Origin: Cryptomeria japonica | Lineage: Eukaryota > Streptophyta > Pinopsida > Cupressales > Cupressaceae | Assembly (NCBI RefSeq): GCF_030272615.1 | Contig: NC_081411.1 | Span: forward strand, 180,442,977-180,506,976 | Direction of reading: 5' to 3' | DNA: 64,000 bases | Part shown: positions 1 to 9,595 of the stretch, piece by piece | Layout of the letters: the number at the start of each line of letters is the position of its first letter | Position numbering within the stretch: position 1 is the first letter of the stretch | Translations under genes and position numbers: made by a program | Notes under the pieces: generated by a model | What the model was told of the DNA's origin: nothing | The model's input: the letters and a program-made list of their open reading frames with translations, nothing else | The model's database searches: none

Positions 1-1145
1 CAACATTTTGTTTTCCTAGAATATGTCGAGCTTCATAACTAAATTGGTTCAAATATTCCTACTAGCAAACATATTTTCCTTGACCATCCTTTCTGCCATG
101 GTCCTTTTATTTGAATGTTAAGAACCTAGTGCAATTTTTTCTTATGAAAAAATTCTTTAGATGCATTAGCTTAAGAGAAAATTTCTTTAGAAATATGATA
201 ATCCCATAAGTTTCTTTGTTAGAAGAAATCCATTTTTTCACCTCAGTTGGAAAGACTCCACTGGCATATTCTGCGATATATTCCTTATCATCCTTGAGGA
301 AATAAAGATGTCCACCCCATGCATTATCTGAAGCATTAGTATAAAGGATGAAATCCTCAGTTGTGGGAACATGTAATACAGGAAGATCTTGGATCTTATC
401 TTGTATTTTTTTGACTGTATCATCATGGATGTGGCTTCACTGCTACTTTCTCTTGGTGAGGAGTTGTTGCAGAGGGTCTATATCAAATCCTGCATTAAGA
501 TAGAAATTATTTACATAATTTAATAATCCTAAGAATCCTTGTAGCTCCTTTTTATTTAAGGGAGGCTGAAATTCAAGGATCTTATTCTTAATATGAGGTT
601 GAACCTCAAGTCTCCCTGAATTAACAATCATTCCTAAAAAATTGCAAGAGTTTGAGCACCATTGAATCTTGGAGAGGGACAAAACAATTCCAAAATTTAA
701 TGCTAACCTATAAAACGTTTCTAGATGATTCTTATGCTCGTTAATGTTTTTCCTAAAAATTAAAATGTCATCAATATAAACACATAAAAAATCTTCACAC
801 CCATGGAAGATCTTGTCCATCTTTTCCTGGAAGTATGAAGGAGCATTCATGAGCCCAAACTGCATTACTATCCATTCAAAGTATCCAAAGAGATAACTGA
901 AGGCAGTTTTATACTAGTCCCTTTCCTTTACCCTGATCTGATAAAATCCTGATTTACAGTCAAATTGGGAGAAAATCTTAGAATTAGCAACCTTCTCTAA
1001 TATATATGATTTATTTGTTATTGGACAAGGGAAAGGAATTGTAATTGCATTTAATGGTTTATAATTTATAGCCATTCTTTTCTTGTTTCTTCTTTTTTTA
1101 GACTCTTTACATACCATAAATGCATAACAATTGAAATCAGAATGA
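1..1145 (-). pseudogene. Endogenous pararetrovirus (Caulimoviridae-like) RT-RNase H remnant
   Basis: Reading leftwards from about 1145, one frame carries a reverse transcriptase of pararetrovirus type. A basic RMxINYKPLN block (about 1085-1040) is followed by a FDCKSGFYQI block (about 970-930), then FGLMNAPSYF and the catalytic YIDD (about 790-780), then the FLG..LNY connection. RNase H follows in the same frame, with a TNASDNAWGG active-site block near 345-316 and an EY.SG block. The INYK, FDCKSGF and KK.LQGFLG.LNY wording is typical of caulimovirids and unlike plant Ty3/gypsy. The frame is broken by stops at 914-916, 443-445 and 437-439 and decays further below about 100. No movement protein, coat or protease is visible, and the left end lies outside the window. 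It is a dead fragment. A gymnosperm endogenous caulimovirid is the natural guess, but the genus cannot be assigned by eye. Confidence 0.75.
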
Positions 1146-1690
1146 GAATGAATAATATACTTCCAACTTTTTTCAATGCACAAGAACACTACCTCATACA
1201 CCAAGTTGAGGAGATTGAATTGTGTGGATCTATACACACTAGGTCAATGTGGATGGTTGAGAGGCACTTGAAATTTTTGAAGGCTTTGGTTTCACAAAGA
1301 GCACATATCGAGGGTTCTATGATGGAGGGATATATGGTATACCAGACTATGGTGTACATTGTTGAATATCTTCCTAAGTTTGCAACAAACATCCATGTAG
1401 ATCCCATTTGGGATCCCAACCCCATTAACAAATTCAAAGGAGAGTACTTGATGGGGAAAGATAGATTGAGGAAAGTGAGAGGTAATTATAAGATGTTATT
1501 GTAGTTAATTAATTCTTAATCTTCTAAATAAATAGGTTCTAAGTCATCTATTAATTAATTATATAGTTGGTCGAGAGTGGGATGCACTACATTTGTATAT
1601 TGCAAACAATCTTGATTGGATGATGATGTGGATTGAATGATGTCAACATTATGGTCCCACATTAACATGGGAAGGTGTGGGTTCATGTTG
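1142..1690 (+). pseudogene. CACTA (En/Spm) transposase fragment, DUF4218 region
   Basis: An open frame at 1142-1504 (120 codons) reads as the DUF4218 region found downstream of the TNP2-type transposase of plant CACTA elements. The diagnostic run is HYLIHQVEEIELCGSIHTR, followed by a MWMVERHLKFLK block, ALVSQRAHIEGSM and EGYMVYQTM.YIVEYLPKF. After the stop at 1502 the sequence REWDALHLYIANN (about 1571-1610) resembles the short segment that usually follows DUF4218, so the fragment probably runs to about 1690. Its left end abuts the pararetrovirus remnant almost exactly, which suggests one inserted into the other or a deletion junction. No catalytic domain or CACTA terminal inverted repeats were seen. 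Confidence 0.7.
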
Positions 1691-1700
1691 GTGTATTTTA

Positions 1701-2527
1701 TGGAGCATGTATTTTGTGGAACAATTTAGAGGTTGTCCAAGAAGAGAAATCCAAGGAGAAAGAAAAGAAAGATCTTGTTGCTCAATAGGTATGCATTTTT
1801 CTTAATTGAGCCTCAAGGAGCACTTGTTCTATTCTACTGATAGTTTTTAAAAATTCAAATAAATATGTGCCTATTTTGTTTACAGAATATAGAATTTTAA
1901 GAGCATAATTAAGGAAATTATAGAAAATAGCATGCACATTTTTAAGAGCATAATTAAGGAAATTATAGAAAAATAGCATTTTTAAGGAAATTATAGAAAA
2001 TTATGTGCTAACATATTGCACTATATAAAAAGGATAATCTTTACAAGGATGCAATGGAAACTAGTTCTCAATCACGTAATCATGAACTTGCAAAGGAATT
2101 GCTGGAGTTTTTTGTGGAGCAGGTATTTTGTGGAACGAGTTAGAGGTTGTCCAAGAAGAGAAATCCAAGGAAAAAGAAGAGAAAGATCTTCTTGCTTAAC
2201 AGGTATGCATTTTGCTTAATTGAGCCTCAAGGAGCACTTGTTCTACTCTATTGATGGTTTTTAAAAATTCAAATAAATATGTGCCTATTTTGTTTATAGA
2301 ATATAGCATTTTAAGAGCATATAAGAAAATTATAGAAAATAGCATGCACATTTTTAAGAGCATAATTAAGGAAATTATAGAAAAATAGCATTTTTTAGGA
2401 AATTATAGAAAAATTATGTGTTAACATATTGCACTGTCTAAAAAGGACAATCTTTACAAGGATACAATGGAAACTAGTTCTCAATCGGGTGATCATGAGC
2501 TTGTAGAGGAATTGCTAGTGTATTTTG
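1701..2527 (+). repeat. Tandem duplication, 414-bp unit, inside the clathrin pseudogene
   Basis: Two consecutive copies, 1701-2114 and 2115-2527. Each runs from a tggagcaggtattttgtgga-like start through the EEKSKEKEEKDL exon, the intron with the aaataaatatgtgcctattttg motif, and an AT-rich stretch with repeated taaggaaattatagaaaa, to the [15 protein letters not shown] exon. A third intron-end copy of the gtgcctattttgtttacag motif sits at 2861-2879. Copy 1 ends its exon with CAA TAG and copy 2 with TAA CAG where the family has two Gln codons, so each copy gained its own C-to-T stop after duplication. Confidence 0.8.
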
Positions 2528-3021
2528 TGGAACAGGTATACAATTGGTAAAACATATAGTTGGTTGTTCTCTCTCACAGGATAAAGTATATTTTAAATTT
2601 TCATTTTGGATTGGGGCATTGAAATGGGGCTTACTTTTGCATTTGGAACTACAGGGTGAGAAATAATGCTTTGCTTCATGTTTGTTCATATGCTATGACT
2701 TGATCAGGCTAGATGTGGCTTTGGAACTTGCCTGGATGAATAATATGATTGACTTTGTGTTTCCATACCTACTTCAGGTTCTTAATATACTATGATGATT
2801 CTGTGATTATTTTAAGTTTCTCTTTAATAAACATTTTAAATCTTCTGCAGAAATAAATATGTGCCTATTTTGTTTACAGAATACGTATGCTCAGCTTCTT
2901 CCCCTTTGCTTTTCCAGCACCTTTAATGCCTGGCATGTGAGGTTTCTTTCAGCCAGGTATGAGTGGAATGGGAATTCCTCCCATGCCAGCTTATGGTATG
3001 CCACCTATGGGTGGCTATTGA
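1701..3021 (+). pseudogene. Clathrin heavy chain, 3'-end pseudogene (exons plus introns)
   Basis: This stretch encodes the C-terminus of a plant clathrin heavy chain, the coat subunit of endocytic vesicles, with introns retained. Exon 2443-2535 reads [20 protein letters not shown] and on to YFVEQ, then gt. After an acag acceptor, exon 2655-2777 reads [14 protein letters not shown] and [18 protein letters not shown], then gt. A tttacag acceptor at 2873-2879 precedes NTYAQLLPL and a PAPLMPGM segment. The last exon gives GMSGMGIPPMPAYGMPPMGGY with the stop at 3019-3021, matching the family's methionine/proline-rich tail. Damage includes an in-frame TAA in exon 2655-2777 (a Glu codon in the family), a frameshift after LLPL, and stops in both upstream copies of the EEKSKEKEEKDL exon. 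Retained introns argue for DNA-level duplication, not retrocopying. The 5' bulk of the gene is absent. Confidence 0.85.
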
Positions 3022-3097
3022 TGGGATTGAAGAACTTAACGTGGGACACAATTCTTCAATCATACATGGTTTTTTGAGGCTGATCTTCGAGTGGAAA

Positions 3098-3345
3098 GAT
3101 TAGATTGTCAAATTATTTTTATTGTTGTTTGGTTGGTTGATACAAAATAATGAATCTTTAGTATTATTGTATTGGTCAATCACTTCAAATCTTTCCATCC
3201 ACCAAGCATTCGACGCCCAAACAGTCACATGATTAGATTGTCAAATTATTTTTATTGTTGTTTGGTTGGCTGATATAGAATAATGAATCTTTAGTATTAT
3301 TGTATTGGTCAATAAGTGCAAACCTTTCCATCCACCAAGCATTCG
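3098..3345. repeat. 133-bp tandem duplication
   Basis: Copy 1 (3098-3230) and copy 2 (3231-3345) both start gattagattgtcaaatt and contain the same tttggttggytgata and attgtattggtcaat blocks, ending in ccatccaccaagcattcga. It lies about 80 bp downstream of the clathrin pseudogene stop, where the parent gene's 3' UTR would be, so it may be duplicated UTR or flank. No coding content. Confidence 0.75.
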
Positions 3346-4188
3346 ATGAGGATGCTTTATGTTTGACAACATCCTTGTCGGATAAGCAGTAAGAGGGTGT
3401 CAAAATTCTGATGCTCACCCAATTTATTTTGATGACTATCGAGTTTTGCTAATGGCTAAGAAATGAGGGGTCGTCGGAATTCCGATGCCCACCCAATTTA
3501 TTTCGATGACTATTGAGTTTTGTCGATGTCTAAGTAGTGAGGGGTCATCCTAATTCTAATTCCCACCCAATTTTTTTTGATGACTTATCGAGTTTTGCCA
3601 ACACCTGGACCCTCGTACATACAACATCCTCATCAGTGTGGATGTTGTCATAGCCATCGGACATCTGATGGCTAAACTATGACTAGACCGTTTGAATTCA
3701 GACACCCGAACCATCACACATACAACATCCTCATCAGTGCAGATTCCCTCATGTTGTCAAAATTCTGACAGCTACACAATGATGAGGCCATCTAAATTCA
3801 GACACTCAAACCGTCACACATACAACATCCTCGTTGGTGTGGATGCCCTGGTTGCCATTGGAATTTTGATGACTTATCTATTTTTACCAATGGCTAAGCA
3901 TTGAGAGGGCCATCAGAATTCCAATTTATTCTGATGCCTTAGCCATCAGAACATTACCTGCAAGGTGTTGGAATTCTGATGACTTATCAAGTTTTACCGA
4001 TGGCTAAGCGCAGTCATGGCCGTCGTCGAAAGAATCTTTGCCTCTGTCAAAATTTTGATGGTCTTGAGCACCATCAGAATGTCCGACTACAAGTTTTTGA
4101 TGGTGTTTCTCATCGAAAATCTAACGAATTGTAGTCAAAAACCTGACGAACTATCATCAGAATTTGAGGCCAAATGTACTAGTGTGAT
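3346..4188. repeat. Degenerate short repeats built on AATTCTGATG/CATCAGAATT
   Basis: Non-coding. The stretch is built from decayed repeats of about 75-95 bp that share a (g/a)aattctgatg core or its reverse complement catcagaatt, the block cccacccaatttattttgatgac, the block tatcgagttttgccaatggctaag, and acacatacaacatcctc. Cores recur near 3400, 3476, 3556, 3766, 3865, 3915, 3937, 3968 and 4048 in both orientations. This fits an old satellite or a foldback/MITE-like array. The open frames here are short and show no recognisable protein. Confidence 0.55.
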
Positions 4189-6313
4189 ATTTTGGATGCT
4201 TATGCTAAAATGTTGATTGATGCTCCAATTGATGAGACTGAAAAGTCTTTTGGTACTACAAAGAAAAAGAAGCAAGAGGTGCAAGATAAATTTAATTAGA
4301 AGAAGAGAGAGAAACAACAAGGAAAGGCCAACAAATTTGTTGAACAAGTATCCCAAGACATCAAGGCCCTAATAGATGTTGTTCCGACAAAAGGAAGGAA
4401 GAGGAAAGAGCCTAAAATATTCATTGAGCCTATTCCATCAGACTTTGGAACTGAAGATAACACTCCTTTAGCATTCAAGAGGGTATTGAGGAAGAAAGGT
4501 GAGGAGTCTAAGGAGGAAGCAAGGAAGCAACCCATAAGAAAGGTCACAATCAAGGTACCAGCCAGCCAACCTGTAAAGAAAAGAGCTCCAAAGGAAACAT
4601 CTCATACACCTTCTGCACCATATGGTGCTAGCAGAAGAAAGAAGATGGATGACATAGACCTTGCTATTGTATCCAGTAATGTATCTATAGTCCATCCCAA
4701 GACTTGTGTAGAACTGATAGATGAAATCACTAAGGATGGTATGTTAAAAAATATACAATATTATTATGAGAATTTGGATGATGATGAGAAAAAAGAAATT
4801 GAGGAAGCAGTTTTGTTATACCTAGATATATTTAAGAAGGCATTATTAGAAATTGAGAAGCAAATACCAACATAGCTATATGATAATCTAGATTCTAGTA
4901 GATTATCTACTATGGAGGAGGACAAGAGCTTAAAAATTAAAGAGTTATTAAATACTTGTGGTTCTATTAGTTATTACTCCAAATGAGTTGGATATGACAC
5001 TTGAATTTGCTGATAGAACAATTTTCTATAACAAGCACATGATAATTAGTCTTATGGCAGGCAGGGTTAATTAAATAATCAGTGAAACTCACAAGGCATG
5101 GGTACAATTCTTTGTCGACAACCTTGGTTTCTTCTCTTCACTAAAAGCTAAGACTGAGACTACTGACATCCTAGCTGAAGGAAAAGGCAAAGGTATAGTG
5201 GGTACTCCACCCACAATTTTGAAAGATACTAAGGCATTGGATGTAGAGCCCTCACCAGAATCAAATGTATAGGACAAAGAGGAGAAACTGACAAAAGTAG
5301 ATAATGTACATATACTAGCTGATACACAAAATGTATAGGTTGAGGATACAGTTAATGTGGAACCAACAGTAACAGATACTGCACCAAGTGGTGAAGACAT
5401 TGGTGAAAAAGTGGATGCTATTAAAGGTATTAAACTGTCAGAGGAAAAGGGAGTAGAATCCGAAAGGGAATCGGTAGCGAGAAAATCATTATTGACAATT
5501 GACACCTCCCAGGTAGAGTAGAAGAGCATAACTGAGATGAGTTATACTGATCTCATGATGATTGCAACTTAGAAGATGATGAAGGAAGGACCAGTGAACA
5601 AAGGAATAATTGATCAGTCAATTCCAATTTTGAATAGACTTGTCCTGGAGTGCTAGTTTGACAAAGGTGCAAGCCCATCCGACAAGCTCAAAATAATTAC
5701 TGAGCACATTTCTAAGGATTTTCAATCATTTCAGCAAATATCTAACTGATAGGCATTGGAAAGATTCACTCAAGCTAAGAGAGCCACATTTGATCAGTTG
5801 ATTAAATCAAAGAAGAAAAATATCTCTAAAAAATTGAAGTTAATTGATAATTCTTCAAGGAAATGTACTAATATATACAGAGTATGTTGTAACATAGGAT
5901 TACTTACTACATATATAGATAAAGGGAATAAAGACTTTTAGGATAAAATTGTAGGTATAGTCAATTCTTTTGACACTTCAAATTCTTTGACTACATCTGT
6001 TGATGGGTAGATTTTTGTATTATAAGTTCAAATTTCAGCTCTTGAAAGGAATAGAGACAAAATCATAAGGAGAGATAAAGGGCTCAAAGGGTTGGTTAGT
6101 CCCCGGTTGGACTCCTTGAGTGTACATAAAAAGGAATGCATTGCTATGGTTGGCAAGCCCACACCGATAGAGCTTAAGGAGAAAGAGTCCTATGCTCATA
6201 TGCTTAATGGACTTGTATCTGTATTCGACACATTAAAATCTAGTTGGGACACTTATTTAGAGCTTTTGGAGGAAGCCTATCTGGAAATTTTCAAGTATAG
6301 TCAGCTCCGATAA
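4189..6313 (+). pseudogene. NA-family ORF2 remnant (NA1)
   Basis: Begins inside ORF2 with DAYAKMLIDAPIDETEKSFG, which parallels ETYAKALLEALKEPKEEVFG of NA3 near 44300. A lysine-rich linker follows. The longest clean segment is 4486-4875, a basic stretch (KKRAPKETSHTP, ASRRKK) leading into the second conserved block, LIDEITKDGML...LDDDEKKEIEEAVLLYLDIFKK, recognisable in NA2 near 11450 and NA3 near 52520-52625. Beyond 4876 the frame is heavily stopped, but coiled-coil-like segments remain near 5756-5940 and 6092-6313. The domain has no function I can name. Confidence 0.6.
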
Positions 6314-6557
6314 GGTGTTTTGGGACACATTCTTTGTACAAAATTTCATTTTTCGTCCTAGTTTTTGGTGTTTTTTTTGGAATTAATGTTAAAGGGGGAG
6401 GTATAGGTGAAAAATAAATCCTTGACATCAGGAGATATGTAGTATTTGTATAGATTATGATCACAAATGAATATTCAACTCAGGGGTAGCAATCTCAGGG
6501 TGAAACCGACAGATGGAAACCATTATCATTTTTCACATGAGTGTTGCCATCAATGCC

Positions 6558-6569
6558 AAAGGGAGATAT
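6558..6569 (+). other. Polypurine tract of NA1
   Basis: The sequence aaagggagatat directly precedes the TGTTAG start of the LTR, inside the wider caatgccaaagggagatat context seen before most LTRs in this window. It is the expected second-strand priming site. Confidence 0.7.
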
Positions 6570-7437
6570 TGTTAGCAATTGACACTCATTTGGTTGGTTT
6601 CATATGTTGTCATTGATGGCAACATGTTTTGGCTTCATTCTTTGGTTTGGTTCTTCACTGGTAGGAAGGATTCTTTGGGTACCGATATTGGAAGCCGACA
6701 TGATTTACATACACGGTACCAACATTGGAAGCCAACATCATTGGGAGGCCTGACAATCGGCAATTCATTTTGTTATTTATGTATATATGTAATGAGCCGA
6801 CATGTATAATCATTTTTGTAATATCTATGTAAGCCAACATGAGTCATGAAGGATTGTAAGGGTATATAGGTCAGTTGTTAGATCATTTTGTAAAAAAAAA
6901 TTAAAAAATAGAGATATGATGATTTGTAATGAGGATGTTGTGTGATTAGATCAGTAATGCGAAGGTTATTTTAGTAAGGGTTCAGGGTTTCAGAACCGGA
7001 ATAGTCAGAGCTTGAACTAGAACTCAATTAGGCATAGAAGATGCATTAAATGAGTTTAGTTTTATGTTTCATTATTCAAAGTGATTGTAGTTAGCGAGAC
7101 ACCTTTATATTGAGCAGTGTGCTCTAGGCAATAAGCCTTCCTGCATGTGCAGACCCCCATATTATGTAATATCTTTTCATATGGCCAATGAATTTATATT
7201 ATGGGTCACAAATCCCACTGTGGTTTTTCCTCTTTGAGGTTTTCCATGTATAATTTTTTTGTGTTATGGTGTTAATTTGTGTGCTTGGTTCATTGATTTA
7301 TTTACTTATTTCAATTATATATGTACCGATTTATCAGTTGGTGAATGCATGTTTTAATAAGGTTAAAAGTGAACATTCCAGTAGAACATTGATTCACCCC
7401 CACTCTCAGTGTTCTTGGATTCCAACAGAAAGAAGAT
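6570..7437 (+). repeat. 3' LTR of NA1
   Basis: 868 bp, TGTTAG...CCAACA. It contains the blocks common to the LTRs of this window: ttgtcattgatggcaac near the start, gagcagtgtgctctaggc...ccttcctgcatgtg at 7111-7157, gggtcacaaatcccactgtggtttttcc near 7203-7230, and a C5 tract followed by actctcagtg close to the 3' end. No partner LTR is present, so age cannot be estimated. Confidence 0.7.
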
Positions 7438-7438
7438 G

Positions 7439-8172
7439 ATGAGTTTGAACAACTTGAATCCCTATTTGCTAGAAGAGTACCTAAACGTCTGACATGAAGT
7501 AAGTATGAAAGAAAATTACCTTTTAAATGTTTTGCATGTAATAAGATAGGTCACTTTGCATCTAGATGTCCTAAGAGGAATACAAGATTTGAAGAGAAAG
7601 ATAGATTACCTTTTAGGCCTAACTATGATTATCAAAACAAGCATAAGTATAGGAGAAACAAAGACAAATTGTGTTACTATGTGGATGAGGAAGGTGTGAC
7701 TAATTCTGATGATGAAAAGGCACAAGATTCAGCTAGTGGATCTAGCAATGGAAAGGAATGGGTATTTTTGGCTATCAAGGAAGATTCTTTGACAACTGTT
7801 TTTCAAAATGAGGAAAAAGCCCTTGCTACAAAAATGCAAGACAAGGATGAATGGGTAATAGACAATGGTTGTTCACATCATATGACTGGAGATAAAAGGA
7901 ATTCTCTATATTTGTAAGAATTAGATAGTGGTTTGGTTAGATTTGGAGATGACAAAGCATGCATGATCAAAGGAAGAGGAACTATATCATTGGATGGTAA
8001 GAATAACACTAATAATGTTTATTATGTTAAAAATTTAAGGCATAATATTTTGAGTGTAGGACAGTTGGCGGATAAGGGATTTCAATTATAGTTCAAGGAT
8101 GGAAAATGAAAAATTATTAATAGATGTGGATTGGAGATTGCAACTGGTACATAGACTAAAGATAACATCTTT
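7439..8172 (+). pseudogene. C1 gag C-terminus (zinc knuckle) and protease start
   Basis: Frame from 7439: acidic EFEQLESLFARRVPK segment, then a canonical CCHC knuckle CFACNKIGHFASRC at about 7528-7569, a charged spacer, and the copia protease region WVIDNGCSHHMTGDK near 7852-7896, where the catalytic D.GC.HHM motif reads DNGC instead of DSGC. Downstream come VRFGDDKACMIKGRG and the NILSVGQLADKG block. In-frame stops occur near 7494, 7915, 8089 and 8107. The frame is cut at 8173 by NA2 and resumes at 21883. Confidence 0.8.
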
Positions 8173-8173
8173 C

Positions 8174-9298
8174 TGATGAATACTAAGAGGGGGGGGTGAA
8201 TTAGTATGCCAAAAATCTTTGCACTTAAACACTTTACAAGACTAACAGTAAACTAGTAAAATAGTTTAGCAGACAAACTGGTTAGCACACATGCAAACCA
8301 AATAGCAAATAATGCATTCACCCACAAAAGAACAAACACCATAACGCATGAGATTTTGACATGGAAACCCAAATGGGAAAAACCATGGTGAGATGGAACT
8401 CACAAGTAACTATCTATAGAATAGGAACCAGACCGGTTAAGGTCAGATTGTTTAAGGTCTTACAATGTTCTTTATGAGAACATATCCTATTAGGAATCTC
8501 AATCTCTATTAGGAGATAAATCCAATTAAAGACTACTTTACTAGAGGATTTTAGATCCACATACGTGAACCACCTTGTTAGAGGATTTACAAAAGGCTTT
8601 TGGGCCTACCCAGTTAAAGGCTACTGACTTGTCAAAGATGTGAGTAATCAACAAGTGTTTGATCTCACTAATAGCACAGACTGCTTGGTTAGATCCTTGA
8701 TAGCTCGTTCCTAATGCATTCCAACATTACTTCAGTCTTCTACACATTCATATTTTCTCTAACTCCTCAACCACCTTAAACCCTAGCAACAACATAAATT
8801 TTTTCTATATCCACATCAACAACCTAAAACCCTAGAGATGATGTTGTTATAAAGGAATCTGATTTCATGTCGGTCCAATAGGATTACATTACAATTTCCT
8901 AGGTTCAATGAACCTTGACATACTTGGTAACATGACACAAAAAGCACCGTTAAAGTGTCGACACCATCAAACAATCGGTTGATGGTAACTCATCATAGAG
9001 TATTACCGGTTCATACAAAATGCCGATTGCCGGTTTGACAAAAATGAAGACTGGTAAAAATGTGTTATGCTGCTTTAATCCCTCGTACCACTTGGGATCT
9101 ATGAATTGCTTGGGGTCAACATGCTGCTTCAAACCGGGAAACACATTCTGCAAAACACCAATAGTCTAAAGACTATAATACAACATACAGGTTGGAACAA
9201 ATACCAGTTGTGCTCTAACTCATACATATAAAGGGGATCTCAATGCAAGTGTGTGTCCATCAATGACAATCACAACATAAACATCAAAAATGCCAACA
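8174..9298 (-). repeat. 3' LTR of NA2
   Basis: 1125 bp, reading tgatgaatac...gccaaca on the + strand, matching 20744-21877 along its length. It carries the G8 tract and tgaattag motif near 8189-8200. The right copy has an extra stretch of about 30 bp around 21541-21570 (a repeat of aactcatcac) not present here. Confidence 0.85.
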
Positions 9299-9595
9299 AT
9301 CTCCCCCTTTGGCATTGATGGCAACACTTAGGAAAATAAAATTTTGACATCTAAGTGTTTTACAACAAAATCATGCCATTAGCAAAATTGCTCCCCCTAA
9401 GCATATACACTATCTCTTTGGCAATACAATGTATAACAATTTTGCATAAAGAGCATAAACATTGAGATATTCAGAGCATATATCAAAATTTTGATTACCA
9501 GATACTTCTCTCAAATAGAATTCTTCTCCCCCTTTTCCAACAATGACAAAGTACAGCTGAACAACCCTGTTTTCATTTGATATTAAATTAAAAGT
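9299..9595 (-). other. NA2 purine tract and non-coding stretch before the 3' LTR
   Basis: The complement of the purine tract, atctccccctttggcattgatggcaac, runs from 9299 directly inside the LTR. Two further purine-tract-like pieces follow (attgctccccctaag near 9388 and ttctcccccttttcc near 9527). Repeated tracts of this kind upstream of the 3' LTR are a known Sirevirus trait. No coding sequence. Confidence 0.65.

Larger units (their letters stand above)
4189..7437 (+). mobile_element. Pol-less LTR retrotransposon NA1 (3' part only)
   Basis: Truncated member of the pol-less family described at 8174-21877 and 40925-55246. It keeps the 3' two-thirds of ORF2 (4189-6313), a purine tract (6558-6569) and one LTR (6570-7437) that starts TGTTAG and ends CCAACA. 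Its 3' end lies inside the gag of copia C1, which starts at 7438. The 5' LTR, primer site, ORF1 and the start of ORF2 are missing; the break at about 4188 abuts the degenerate repeats. Confidence 0.65.

Noticed and set aside
1..1145. Active viral sequence
   Set aside because: Only RT-RNase H is present and it has several stops; no other viral gene is visible.
1189..1437. Open frame on - opposite the CACTA fragment
   Set aside because: Shadow of the DUF4218 frame; no protein similarity in its own right.
1701..2527. Tandem repeats as a CRISPR-like or centromeric array
   Set aside because: Only two copies, 414 bp each, and they consist of clathrin exon and intron sequence.
5089..5529. 146-codon frame on -, Ser/Thr-rich
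   Set aside because: Antisense of the NA1 ORF2 acidic region; NA1 is clearly + stranded by LTR and purine tract.
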